Shown here in pieces: positions 1-6,971 of a DNA stretch of 10,196 nt; position 1 is the first letter of the stretch; every line of letters starts with the position of its first letter. The DNA is from an uncultured Eubacteriales bacterium (GTDB lineage: Bacteria > Bacillota_A > Clostridia > Christensenellales > Aristaeellaceae), in NCBI GenBank assembly GCA_900313545.1, contig OMRS01000326.1:1-10196 (forward strand), in the 5' to 3' direction. The position numbers were made by a program, and so were the translations under genes. The notes under the pieces are model-generated. The model was not told where the DNA came from. It made no database searches and worked only from the letters and a program-made list of their open reading frames with translations.

Positions 1-221
1 CGGCGCGCGAAAAGGACCCCGGAGATATCCACGCAAGCATGCTGGTTGACGCCATCGCCGCCACCGGGCAAAACGTCCACTACACCCCCACTTTCGATGA
101 TGCAGAGGCGTACCTTCGGGCCAACTGGCAGCCCGGAGATTTGGTGATCACCATGTCCTGCGGAGATATCCACCTGCTGAACAACCAGATCCAGCAGCAC
201 GGAGATGTCTGGCCCCTGTAA
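1..221 (+). CDS. murC: UDP-N-acetylmuramate--L-alanine ligase, C-terminal end (partial)
   Basis: Only the last 72 codons are in the window (frame from base 3, TAA stop at 219-221). MurC adds L-alanine to UDP-N-acetylmuramate with ATP in the cytoplasm, the first peptide step of peptidoglycan synthesis. The fragment reads AREKDPGDIHASMLVDAI at its start, which resembles the C-terminal Mur-ligase domain segment, with its arginine/glutamate-rich YxAREK stretch. It then has a domain-typical tail in which an acidic helix (FDDAEAYLRANW) is followed by a hydrophobic strand and a GD turn (PGDLVITMSCGDI). MurC proteins usually end soon after this strand, so the true C-terminus is here. The family's usual glycine-rich MGAGD is MSCGD in this copy. 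The catalytic and ATP-binding parts lie outside the window. The identification rests on a short piece, so a related Mur ligase is not fully excluded. Confidence 0.8.
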   Translation, partial: AREKDPGDIHASMLVDAIAATGQNVHYTPTFDDAEAYLRANWQPGDLVITMSCGDIHLLNNQIQQHGDVWPL

Positions 222-230
222 CAGCGTCCA

Positions 231-246
231 AAGGCCGCAGGGCCTT
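231..246 (+). other. Small hairpin downstream of murC
   Basis: AAGGCC (231-236) and GGCCTT (241-246) form a 6-bp stem with a four-base loop ten bases after the murC stop. No T-run follows, so it is not a convincing intrinsic terminator; it may protect the 3' end of the message or simply be chance in GC-rich DNA. I see no gene in the rest of 247-437. Confidence 0.25.
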
Positions 247-437
247 CGGCCATGAGCAAACGGCCGACACACCCTTCCCCCACGGACCTGGACCTGACCG
301 GATTTCTGTCATCTTCCCGTTCCGGTGATGCTGCGTGCAGGGGACTCTGCCGCCTTCGCCCGGTCGTCCTCTTCGCCCTTTTTCCGTTGACTGACCATTT
401 TTCATCGTGAATGTGGTGCAAAACCTGTAATTTTTGC

Positions 438-466
438 TTGCACCGCTCTTTCCTTTGTGTTAGAAT
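438..466 (+). promoter_or_regulatory. Sigma-A type promoter of rpsT
   Basis: The -35 box is TTGCAC (438-443) and the -10 box is TAGAAT (461-466), separated by exactly 17 bases. The TG at 458-459, one base before the -10 box, gives an extended -10 element. Transcription would start near 473, giving a leader of about 38 bases before the rpsT ribosome binding site and start. Confidence 0.75.
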
Positions 467-510
467 CCGCAGTGCTGTACAAACGATTAATTCTGAGGAG
501 GTGAAATCCT

Positions 511-768
511 TTGCCAAATATTAAGTCTGCTATCAAGCGCGTGAGCGTTACCGAGCACAAGACCATCCGCAACAAGATGGTGAAGAGTGCCACAAAGACC
601 GCCGTCAAGAAGTTTGATGCTGCTGTCAGCCAGAATGCTGCTACTGCCGCCATGCTGAGCGCTGCCTCTTCAGCTGTTGATAAAGCCGCTTCCAAGGGCG
701 TGATCTCCAAGAATGCCGCGAACCGTCAGAAGGCCAGAATGGGCAGAGAGCTGTCCAAGGCAGAGTAA
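511..768 (+). CDS. rpsT: 30S ribosomal protein S20
   Basis: An 85-residue, highly basic, alanine-rich protein that binds 16S rRNA in the body of the small ribosomal subunit. The N-terminus MPNIKSAIKRV is the S20 signature, followed by lysine/arginine-rich helices (AHK-like EHKTIRNKMVKSATKTAVKK) and the alanine-rich C-terminal helical part; the length matches the family. The start is a TTG at 511, fixed by the conserved N-terminus and by a strong ribosome binding site, GAGGAGGTG at 495-503. E. coli rpsT also starts with UUG and S20 represses its own translation there; whether the same applies here is inference. The gene has its own promoter upstream and a strong terminator downstream, so it is mainly a single-gene transcript. 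Confidence 0.97.
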   Translation: MPNIKSAIKRVSVTEHKTIRNKMVKSATKTAVKKFDAAVSQNAATAAMLSAASSAVDKAASKGVISKNAANRQKARMGRELSKAE

Positions 769-800
769 TGTTGCCGCCTGCTGCGTTAACAAAAGGCAGA

Positions 801-841
801 AGCCGAAAAACGAGCCTTCGTTTTTCGGCTTTTTCTTTTTT
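801..841 (+). terminator. Intrinsic terminator of rpsT
   Basis: A perfect 13-bp stem (AGCCGAAAAACGA at 801-813 against TCGTTTTTCGGCT at 818-830) with the 4-base loop GCCT is followed by TTTTCTTTTTT (831-841). It lies 32 bases after the rpsT stop. It functions on the plus strand; the minus-strand side lacks a clean T-run. Confidence 0.95.
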
Positions 842-881
842 CCGGAATGCACCTTCCCTGCGCCGACAGAAAGGATGTCAC

Positions 882-1982
882 ATGATGCCTGCTTCCACTC
901 GCCCCAGGTCCGGGATGTCCACCCGCAGGACCTATCTGGACCTGCTCAAGCTCCTGGCCATGTTCTACGTGCTGTTTCTGCACAGCGGAGAGGCCGGGGT
1001 GCTCTTTTATGCGGATGCCACAGGATCGCCTCTCTTTCCCTTTTACCTGGCTTTCGCGCTGCTTTCCCGCATTGCCATTCCCCTGTTTTACATGATCTCC
1101 GGTGCACTCCTTCTGGGCAGGGAGGAATCCCTCCGGTCCCTGTATGGCCGGCGCGTTCCCAAATATCTTCTTTGGCTCCTCCTTGGCTCCGTCTGCAACT
1201 ATCTCTACACCTGTCTGCGCCTGAATCCCCAGCCGCTGTCCCTGGAACTGTTCCTGAAGATTCTTTACTCCAGCAACCATGCCATCTCCCTGTGGTTCGT
1301 GTATCAGTACCTTGCCTACCTCCTGATGCTCCCCCTGCTCAGGGCGATGGTCAGGGGCATGAAACTGCGCGACTACCTGCTCGTCTGTGGTTTTTTCGGG
1401 CTGTCCCGACTGCGCCCCGTGATGGAATACTTCCTGTTTGACAATCAGTTGCATCTGGAGGGCAACATCTACCTGTTCACCAACATCACCTACATCACCT
1501 TCCCTCTGTTCGGTTTCGGGCTCAGCCGGCTTCTGGAACAGGAGGAGCTTCGAAAAAAGGCCGCGCTGCCGATTACCCTCGCCGGAATTCTCGGACTGGC
1601 CGCCAACATGTGCCTGACAGTGCTTCGCTGCAGGAATGGGAACAACTGGCAGGACCAGTCCTATACCGATGTCCTCACCTACCTGATGTCCATCGCTGTT
1701 TTCTACTGGGCAGGACGTCTGGAGTTCAGCGTACCCTTTTCGCCCAGGGCCCGCCGGATTCTGGCCTCCGTTTCCGGAACCTCCCTCGGCTTTCTCATGC
1801 TGGAACAGATCTACCGCAAGGAAACCCGTCCCCTGTACCTGGCCCTGAAACCGTTCATTCGGACCCTTCCCGCCTGTCTTGTCTGGCTTTCCGTCGCCCT
1901 CGTCCTGGGTATTCTGGTCACCCTCGCCGCACAGAAGCTGTCCCGTCTTGTCCTGTCCCTCCTGCATTCTCCAAAAGAATGA
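882..1982 (+). CDS. Membrane acyltransferase, Acyltransferase_3 family
   Basis: A 366-residue multi-pass membrane protein (about ten hydrophobic segments). Proteins of this family (OafA/WecH/NodX type) move acetyl or other acyl groups onto sugars of surface polysaccharides. The N-terminal motif LDLLKLLAMFYVLFLH holds the family's conserved histidine (H34) at the end of the first membrane helix. FYMISGALLLGREESLRSLYGRR matches the family's 'ISG-LLL-E' block after the next helix, and ISLWFVYQYLAYLLMLPLL the 'LWF-Y' block. I chose ATG 882 because AGAAAGGA (868-875) precedes it at six bases and because longer frames would read through the rpsT terminator; ATG 885 or 915 are alternatives. No promoter fits in the 40 bases behind the terminator, so expression may depend on read-through. 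The substrate is unknown. No terminator with a T-run follows. Confidence 0.88.
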   Translation: MMPASTRPRSGMSTRRTYLDLLKLLAMFYVLFLHSGEAGVLFYADATGSPLFPFYLAFALLSRIAIPLFYMISGALLLGREESLRSLYGRRVPKYLLWLLLGSVCNYLYTCLRLNPQPLSLELFLKILYSSNHAISLWFVYQYLAYLLMLPLLRAMVRGMKLRDYLLVCGFFGLSRLRPVMEYFLFDNQLHLEGNIYLFTNITYITFPLFGFGLSRLLEQEELRKKAALPITLAGILGLAANMCLTVLRCRNGNNWQDQSYTDVLTYLMSIAVFYWAGRLEFSVPFSPRARRILASVSGTSLGFLMLEQIYRKETRPLYLALKPFIRTLPACLVWLSVALVLGILVTLAAQKLSRLVLSLLHSPKE

Positions 1983-2214
1983 GTTCTGACCTTGCCTGCA
2001 GGAGTACAACTGCACTGAGGTCCGGGCCAGCTCCTCATCGCGAGAACAATGCCCTGCACAGCCTTCAGGCACTGTTGTCAGATCATGAAAAGCGGATCAA
2101 AAGACCTTCAGAATATGCAGAAACGTGAAATGAATTCACTGAAAGGCAACTCCATATAGAGTCCCCTGATGATGATTCCCAGCCCGGAACCGGGAGCATC
2201 CCGATTCTCTGGCA
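1983..2214. other. Intergenic gap between convergent genes
   Basis: This 232-base stretch separates the ends of the acyltransferase (+) and the nuclease-family gene (-). It holds no clear gene and no intrinsic terminator with a T-run on either strand. A short open frame on the plus strand (2049-2159, 36 codons, ATG to TAG) has no good ribosome binding site. A 5-bp hairpin (CGGGA/TCCCG, 2191-2203) lies close behind the stop of the minus-strand gene but has no T-tail. Confidence 0.5.
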
Positions 2215-3765
2215 TCAGCTCCCGACTTCCCATTCGACCAGTTTTCTCGTTTTGGAATCAAATGCGACACCGATTTTATAGACCTTCCTCGTGTCGGCGA
2301 CAAAAGGCAGTGCATAATCTTTTCTTTCAATCTGCTCCAATGCAGCTTTCGCCGGTTCATCCCGCTTGAATTCAAAAAGATAGACATAGTTTCTTGTCTC
2401 CACCTTGCAGTCGATACGGCCTGTATATGTATGCTGCTCACAGACGGTCATTTTCCCAAGCAGTTCAAAAACGAGATAGATCACTGCCTGAAAGTAGTGT
2501 TCAAACGGATCCGACGCAAGCGTATAGGTGATGCTTGCAAACAGGGCCGCGAGATAGTCCCGGATTCTGTTCAGTTCTCCGTTTTCGATGGCTTCGTCCA
2601 ATGTAAAGATATCCAGGCCGTTTCCGGCAGTTGCATCTGGAACATATGTCGGCATCAGACTTTCGAGGAACCCGTATTTGACCTCTTCATTCGGAAAACA
2701 CAGGGTATAACGTTGCCGCTTGTCATCATACTCCGCAATGGTCAGATACCCTGTCTGATACAGCAGCGGAATCGGATCCAGCAGATCGCCGGTAAAATCT
2801 TTCAGTACCGCCTCACTTGCATAAATTGTCCGGTCTGTAAACTTTCGGGGATCAAAATGGCATGCTTTCAATCTGTGCAGCAAAAAGGTCGGGGTCCCGG
2901 TTTCAAACCAGAAGGAGCCCAGCTCTCCTGCAAAAAAAGCACTGAGCAAACTATACGGATTGTACACTCCCTCCGCATTCGGATGAAATCGATATCCGTC
3001 ATATCTCCTTTTCAGCCTTTCTAGGCATTCATCAGGCAAAATGCCCAGTTCCCCTGCCAGTTCCTCCGTTTCTCCGTGAAGAACTCTCCTCAGTTCTTCC
3101 TCTGTAATGCCACAAATTCCTGCGTATTTCTTGATTAGAGAGATGTCCGTCAACTGGTTCAGATCGCTGAAGATGCTGACCTTGTGGAATTTGGATACAC
3201 CTGTGATGAAAATAAACTGAATCTCCTCATCAAGTCTTTTCAGCGTGCTGAAAAAGCCTTTAAACACTTCCTTGTTGTGCTGCTGAAGATCTGGCTTCTC
3301 CACCAGATCCAGCAGTGGCTTATCATATTCATCCACCAGGATGACACTTCGAAGCCCCGTTTTCTCCTTCGCTCTGATGAGCAGGTTCTGAAAGCGTTCA
3401 CTCAGCGGTTTTCCCGCTGAGCCGTACTCCTTTTCCCAGAGACTGAGATGATTGTTCAGTGCTTCCTCAAGTGCCCCCTTTTCCTGGTAATTGACGCCAT
3501 TGAAATCAAAGTGAAACACCGGATATGCCCGCCATGTTGTCTCCAGCTTCTCTATCTCCAGTCCGGTAAACAGGTCCTTCTTTCCTTCCCAGTATGCTTT
3601 CAGGGTCGAAATCATCAGGCTCTTTCCAAATCGGCGAGGACGGCTGAGAAAATAAGGGACACCGCCATGGACGAGTTCATAGACATATCGTGTTTTATCA
3701 ACATACAAATAGCCTTCTTCCCGGATCTTTTCAAAGCTCTGAATGCCAACCGGCAGTTTTCCCAT
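2215..3765 (-). CDS. AAA-ATPase-like / PD-(D/E)XK nuclease superfamily protein
   Basis: A 516-residue protein with the two-domain layout of the AAA-ATPase_like (PF09820) plus PDDEXK_9 (PF08011) family. The N-terminus has the family start IQSFEKIREEGYLYVDKT, then SRPRRFGKS (residues 41-49), which stands at the place of a P-loop, and a Walker B-like VILVDEYDKP (141-150). The C-terminal nuclease-like domain shows GRID (D452), then LFEFK (E465, K467) and a downstream QIERKDYA, so the D...ExK core is intact. No member's role is well established; the family is expanded in gut Bacteroidota and Clostridia, and links to mobile DNA or defence are suggestions only. AGGAGGAG (3776-3783) supports the ATG start, and a promoter lies upstream. 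The gene is alone, with no toxin, methylase or transposase beside it, and is more AT-rich than its neighbours, which suggests transfer. Confidence 0.9.
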   Translation of the reverse strand: MGKLPVGIQSFEKIREEGYLYVDKTRYVYELVHGGVPYFLSRPRRFGKSLMISTLKAYWEGKKDLFTGLEIEKLETTWRAYPVFHFDFNGVNYQEKGALEEALNNHLSLWEKEYGSAGKPLSERFQNLLIRAKEKTGLRSVILVDEYDKPLLDLVEKPDLQQHNKEVFKGFFSTLKRLDEEIQFIFITGVSKFHKVSIFSDLNQLTDISLIKKYAGICGITEEELRRVLHGETEELAGELGILPDECLERLKRRYDGYRFHPNAEGVYNPYSLLSAFFAGELGSFWFETGTPTFLLHRLKACHFDPRKFTDRTIYASEAVLKDFTGDLLDPIPLLYQTGYLTIAEYDDKRQRYTLCFPNEEVKYGFLESLMPTYVPDATAGNGLDIFTLDEAIENGELNRIRDYLAALFASITYTLASDPFEHYFQAVIYLVFELLGKMTVCEQHTYTGRIDCKVETRNYVYLFEFKRDEPAKAALEQIERKDYALPFVADTRKVYKIGVAFDSKTRKLVEWEVGS

Positions 3766-3797
3766 TCTGGTTTTTCTCCTCCTTTACGAAATCTGTT

Positions 3798-3815
3798 TTT
3801 CCTGTAATCAGGAAA
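3798..3815. promoter_or_regulatory. Inverted repeat in the leader of the nuclease-family gene
   Basis: TTTCCTG (3798-3804) and CAGGAAA (3809-3815) are perfect 7-bp arms around the four bases TAAT. The repeat lies about 11 to 28 bases after the predicted transcription start and before the ribosome binding site. It could be an operator for a dimeric regulator or an RNA hairpin controlling translation; the sequence alone does not decide. Confidence 0.4.
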
Positions 3816-3832
3816 CTCTGATCACGGGCAGT

Positions 3833-3861
3833 AATATATTTTTACAAATTCACAATTTCAA
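3833..3861 (-). promoter_or_regulatory. Sigma-A type promoter of the nuclease-family gene
   Basis: Read on the minus strand, the -35 box is TTGAAA (3861-3856) and the -10 box TATATT (3838-3833), with a 17-base spacer rich in A and T. Transcription would start near 3826, leaving a leader of about 60 bases before the ATG at 3765. Confidence 0.75.
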
Positions 3862-3986
3862 CTCAGACAACTCGATATCGTACATTCGTGCACAGGGCAT
3901 TGAAATCAGGAATACACCCAAACCTCCACATTTCCTCCAAAGATGCAGTTGAAACGGATGTAAGATCCAGTCATGCAAAGGAATGA

Positions 3987-4127
3987 GTTTCGGCAAATCC
4001 TACGGTCGTTCATTCAAAGAGATTCTTCGAAAAGATGATCCATGTCTTCTCAAAACAGGACACCCCTGCTGCACAGATGGATAAAGAGGCAAAACGCAAA
4101 GGGAACTTTCCTCTGGATGAACAATAA
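3987..4127 (+). pseudogene. Possible coding remnant, C-terminal fragment of unknown protein
   Basis: An open frame of 46 codons ending in TAA (4125-4127) has protein-like composition: FFEKMIHVFSKQDTPAAQMD followed by a basic helix-like stretch and the end GNFPLDEQ. It follows an in-frame TGA (3984-3986) and has no start codon with a ribosome binding site; the only in-frame ATG is at 4035. It could be the decayed tail of a gene lost when the neighbouring AT-rich gene arrived. I do not recognise the family, and chance coding cannot be excluded. The remaining bases of 3862-3986 and 4128-4175 show nothing I can name. Confidence 0.3.
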
Positions 4128-4175
4128 GGAAAAGATTCTATGGCTTCTGATTGGTATCCGTGTCTGAATTCTGAA

Positions 4176-4206
4176 CCGCCCTCTCCCAATGACCAGGAGA
4201 GGGCGG
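4176..4206 (-). terminator. Strong hairpin at the end of the floA operon
   Basis: CCGCCCTCTCC (4176-4186) pairs perfectly with GGAGAGGGCGG (4196-4206) around a 9-base loop, 66 bases behind the stop of the response regulator gene. Neither strand has a proper T-run after the stem, so it is not a textbook intrinsic terminator. It may mark or protect the 3' end of the operon message, or be a Rho-type or processing end. The strand assignment is inferred from context. Confidence 0.45.
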
Positions 4207-4271
4207 CTCTCTGTAAATGCCAGGGTCCTGATGGAATCCGGCAGCTTCACCATTTTCACCGGACTCCGGGA

Positions 4272-5027
4272 TTATTCAAATCGTCGTTCCAGTTCCTCAT
4301 ACTTGTCATGGGTGATCAGTGCATCCTGCTGGAGTCCTTCCAGATGAACCACATAGGTCCATCTTCCGTACGGGGTGATGCTCTCAATGGCATCCAGATT
4401 GATGATATAGGATTTATGACACCTGAAAAAGGTGTCCGGGTCCAGTCTTGCCTCCACTTCCCCCAGAGTCTCGCTGGTTTCAAACCTTCGTCCTCCGGTC
4501 GCATAGAGAACCGTCTGGCGGTTTTCCCTTTGAATCAGCAGGATTTCCTGCTGGCGGACAAAGCTGACCCCTTCCCGGTGACGCAGCATCAGCCGCCCGT
4601 CAGACTGCTTCTTTTTCTTCAGGCGTCTCTGATCCACACGCACTTCGGAAACCACCTGCCGGACCTGGCGAATCCGGTCGAGTGTCTGACGAACCCGTTC
4701 CAGTTTGAACGGCTTGACCATGTAGTCAAAGGCATAGACTTCAAACGCCTCTGCCATGTAGTCATCATGGGCCGTGGCAAAAATCAGGATGGTCCGCGGA
4801 TCCGTATCCTGAATCGCCCGGGCACACTCAAGACCCGTCATTCCCGGCATCTCCACATCCAGAAAGCAGACATCCGGATGCTCCCGTGCAAAAACAGACA
4901 GGGTCTCCTCACCGGTTCCGGCTTCGCCGCAGACCTCGAATCCATCTTCCTTCTGCAGCAGTTTTCTCAGAATCATCCGCATGCCGGGGTCATCATCTGC
5001 GATCAGTACCCGAATCGTATTGTCCAT
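4272..5027 (-). CDS. Response regulator with LytTR DNA-binding domain
   Basis: A two-domain transcription regulator of 251 residues (253 if the GTG at 5033 is used; numbering below is for the longer form). The receiver domain (about 7-122) has the acidic pocket D13-D15, the phosphoryl acceptor D59 in FLDVEMPGMTG, T87 and K107 in MVKPF. A basic linker (RRLKKKKQ, 136-143) leads to a LytTR domain (about 147-250), with the typical FFRCHKSYIINLDAI block (202-216). Such proteins bind paired direct repeats upstream of targets such as cell-wall, autolysin or bacteriocin genes. It is the last gene of the glycosylase-floA operon. No sensor kinase gene is in the window, so its partner is unknown. ATG 5027 sits five bases behind AGAAGG; the GTG at 5033 overlaps the upstream TGA as GTGA and is also possible. 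Confidence 0.93.
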   Translation of the reverse strand: MDNTIRVLIADDDPGMRMILRKLLQKEDGFEVCGEAGTGEETLSVFAREHPDVCFLDVEMPGMTGLECARAIQDTDPRTILIFATAHDDYMAEAFEVYAFDYMVKPFKLERVRQTLDRIRQVRQVVSEVRVDQRRLKKKKQSDGRLMLRHREGVSFVRQQEILLIQRENRQTVLYATGGRRFETSETLGEVEARLDPDTFFRCHKSYIINLDAIESITPYGRWTYVVHLEGLQQDALITHDKYEELERRFE

Positions 5028-5029
5028 GC

Positions 5030-5482
5030 TCACCTTCTCATTCCCCTGGGTTTTGCCAGTATCTCGGACCAGATGACCGCCCGGACCAGATCCTCTCCGA
5101 GGACCCCGTCCAGGGGCGTCCGCTCCTCCTCACTCTCCCCCAGCGCCTGAGCCAAAATCGGTGCCGGATGGCACGGATCCTCTCCCTCCATGGCTGCCTC
5201 CATCCTTTCCGGCGCAGTCTGGGCAAACTGGCTTCGGATCTCCCGCGGACGCATGAAATGGTCATGACAGGGGTCCTCGCCTTCGGCGGTTCCTTCCAGA
5301 AGATCGGCTTTGACCGCGCTTTTCACGGGAGGTTTTTTCCGGGCCATGTCCGCCTGTTTCCCGGTTGCCGCTGCGACCGGCCTGTTCGCCGTTTTTTTCA
5401 TTTTTGCTTTTCTGACGCCGGAAACCACAGTGAACACCCAGACCAGGATGAAGACAGGAACCAGTTCGGCCAAATCAAACAT
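5030..5482 (-). CDS. Small membrane-anchored protein with two GEDPCH repeats
   Basis: A 150-residue protein of unknown function. Residues 6-22 form one hydrophobic membrane segment (ELVPVFILVWVFTVVSG), followed by a basic stretch (VRKAKMKKTANR) that would face the cytoplasm by the positive-inside rule. The rest is hydrophilic and partly low in complexity. The motif EGEDPCH occurs twice, at 67-73 and 99-105, and these are the only two cysteines, each next to a histidine. A conserved-looking C-terminal helix (DLVRAVIWSEILAKPRG) closes the protein. It lies 24 bases behind floA and its stop nearly touches the response regulator start, so it is translated as part of this operon. A helper of the flotillin-like protein or of signalling to the regulator is inference from position only. 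ATG 5482 has purine-rich AAGGAAGAGAAGGA upstream. Confidence 0.85.
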   Translation of the reverse strand: MFDLAELVPVFILVWVFTVVSGVRKAKMKKTANRPVAAATGKQADMARKKPPVKSAVKADLLEGTAEGEDPCHDHFMRPREIRSQFAQTAPERMEAAMEGEDPCHPAPILAQALGESEEERTPLDGVLGEDLVRAVIWSEILAKPRGMRR

Positions 5483-5506
5483 GATCCTTCTCTTCCTTTC
5501 CCCGGC

Positions 5507-6493
5507 TTATTTCCCGGACTGCGGATGTCCTTTGCTTTCTCCCATCTGTGCAATGGCATCCCTCATGGAGGTGTCCGCAATGGTGTTCTGCATCTTGTAA
5601 TAATCCAGCACGCCCAGTTTGCCGTCCCTCAGCGCAGCCGCCATGGCCCTGGGAACCTCGGCTTCCGCCTCAATCACCTTGGCCCGCTGCTCCTGCGCCG
5701 CGGCTTTCATCTCCTGCTCCCTGGCAACCGCCATGGCCCGGCGCTCCTCAGCCTTGGCCTGGGCGATCCGCCGGTCAGCCTCTGCCTGGTCCATCTGAAG
5801 CTGCGCACCGACATTGCGTCCCACATCCACATCCGCAATGTCAATGGAGAGGATTTCAAACGCGGTTCCCGCATCCAGTCCCTTGTTGAGTACCGTGCGG
5901 CTGATCAGGTCGGGATTTTCCAGCACCGCCTTGTGGGTCTCTGCGGAGCCCACGGTGGTGACGATGCCCTCGCCCACGCGGGCAACCACCGTCTCTTCTC
6001 CGGCGCCGCCCACCAGACGCTCGATGTTGGCCCGGACCGTCACCCTGGCCTTGGCCCGCAGCTCGATGCCGTCCTTGGCGATGGCCGCCACAATGGGGGT
6101 CTCGATGACCTTGGGATTGACGCTCATCTGAACCGCCTGCAGGACATCCCGTCCGGCCAGGTCAATGGCGCAGGCCTCCGGAAAATCCAGGGAGATGTTG
6201 GCACCCCGTGCCGTAATGAGGGCAGTGATCACGCGGTCCAGGTTGCCGCCTGCCAGATAGTGGGCCTCCATCTTGCCAATGTCCATGTGCAGACCGGCTT
6301 TCTCCGCTTTGATCAGCGGAGCCACGATCTTATGCGGGGAAACCCGGCGGATGCGCATGCCCGCCAGGGTAAAGATGGAGACATGTACTCCGCTGGCCAG
6401 AGCGGAGATCCAAAGCCCAAAGGGAATGAAATGAAAAAAGACCACGATAAGAATCAGAATGACCGCAAAAAAGATCCCATACTCAATCATCAT
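5507..6493 (-). CDS. floA: Flotillin-like protein FloA
   Basis: A 328-residue flotillin-like protein, close to the 331 residues of B. subtilis FloA (YqfA). Such proteins form membrane foci and tune membrane fluidity and the assembly of signalling and secretion complexes. The N-terminus (residues 4-45) is a hydrophobic membrane hairpin, then comes a PHB/SPFH-like domain with the family stretches [20 protein letters not shown] and [20 protein letters not shown]. The C-terminal part is a coiled coil rich in EA, AE and AR pairs ([20 protein letters not shown]), ending in a short helix before the tail. The ATG at 6493 has AAGGAGG (6509-6503) at nine bases; a second ATG follows at once. The first 11 bases overlap the end of nfeD, which fits coupled translation. 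NfeD partners are usually encoded beside flotillins. Confidence 0.97.
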   Translation of the reverse strand: MMIEYGIFFAVILILIVVFFHFIPFGLWISALASGVHVSIFTLAGMRIRRVSPHKIVAPLIKAEKAGLHMDIGKMEAHYLAGGNLDRVITALITARGANISLDFPEACAIDLAGRDVLQAVQMSVNPKVIETPIVAAIAKDGIELRAKARVTVRANIERLVGGAGEETVVARVGEGIVTTVGSAETHKAVLENPDLISRTVLNKGLDAGTAFEILSIDIADVDVGRNVGAQLQMDQAEADRRIAQAKAEERRAMAVAREQEMKAAAQEQRAKVIEAEAEVPRAMAAALRDGKLGVLDYYKMQNTIADTSMRDAIAQMGESKGHPQSGK

Positions 6494-6971
6494 GTTTCTC
6501 TTCCTCCTTGATCTGTGTTACCGTAACAAACCGTCCCCTGTCCGAGACCACCCGGACCCTGGCACCTGCCGGAATATACTCGGCATCCGCCGTCACATCC
6601 ACCTTCATGTTCCCGAATACAGCCGTGCCCGAGGGGCGAAGCACCGTCAGTGCCTCCCCCTCCCTTCCCGCAAGCCCGCCGGATGCCTTCTGGGGAATTG
6701 ACTCCTTCTCCCTGAGAAAAAGGGGAGACTGTGCCAGCATCCCGCTGGATGCATAGCGCAGAACCCACATCAGCACTGCAATCAGCGCGGCCACCAGGAG
6801 TATCAGAACAATCAGGGCTGCCGCACCTGCCGCCTTGTACAGCAGGCCTGTTCCCAGAACCAGCAGCAGTCCCCCTCCAATTCCCGGAAGTCCGAACCCC
6901 GGAACAAACATCTCGACGATGCACAGCGCGGCACCTGCCGCAAGACAAATCACCGACAACAGGACCGTCAT
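6483..6971 (-). CDS. NfeD-like membrane protein (short form)
   Basis: A 162-residue membrane protein of the NfeD family, usually encoded next to a flotillin or stomatin and thought to act with it. It has an N-terminal membrane helix (3-24) ending in the family motif [15 protein letters not shown] (20-34), two more hydrophobic stretches (35-48 and 50-71), and a C-terminal OB-fold-like beta domain (about 100-153: [19 protein letters not shown] to RFVTVTQI). It is the short form, lacking the ClpP-like protease domain of long NfeD proteins. The start ATG overlaps the TGA of the upstream glycosylase gene as ATGA, with GGGAGGAG at 6985-6978 six bases before it. Its 3' end overlaps floA by 11 bases. 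Both overlaps point to strongly coupled translation in one operon. Confidence 0.92.
   Translation of the reverse strand: MTVLLSVICLAAGAALCIVEMFVPGFGLPGIGGGLLLVLGTGLLYKAAGAAALIVLILLVAALIAVLMWVLRYASSGMLAQSPLFLREKESIPQKASGGLAGREGEALTVLRPSGTAVFGNMKVDVTADAEYIPAGARVRVVSDRGRFVTVTQIKEEEKHDD

Noticed and set aside
387..415. Second rpsT promoter with TTGACT at 387-392
   Set aside because: A good -35 box, but nothing resembling a -10 box stands 16-18 bases downstream.
768..881. Upstream extension of the acyltransferase to an ATG at 768 overlapping the rpsT stop
   Set aside because: It would translate the rpsT terminator, adds residues unlike the family, and a good ribosome binding site exists before ATG 882.
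786..2072. Long minus-strand open frame of 428 codons across the acyltransferase gene
   Set aside because: It is a shadow rich in G, Q and E, with no domain features, opposite a clear membrane protein gene.
2049..2159. 36-codon open frame on the plus strand in the gap after the acyltransferase gene
   Set aside because: No ribosome binding site, no recognisable motif, and short enough to be chance.
2183..2203. GC-rich hairpins just behind the nuclease-family gene stop
   Set aside because: Arms are only 5 bp with tiny loops and no T-run, so I do not call a terminator.
4886..6511. Long plus-strand open frame of 541 codons opposite the floA operon
   Set aside because: It runs antisense to recognisable regulator, floA and small-protein genes and shows histidine/proline-rich shadow composition.
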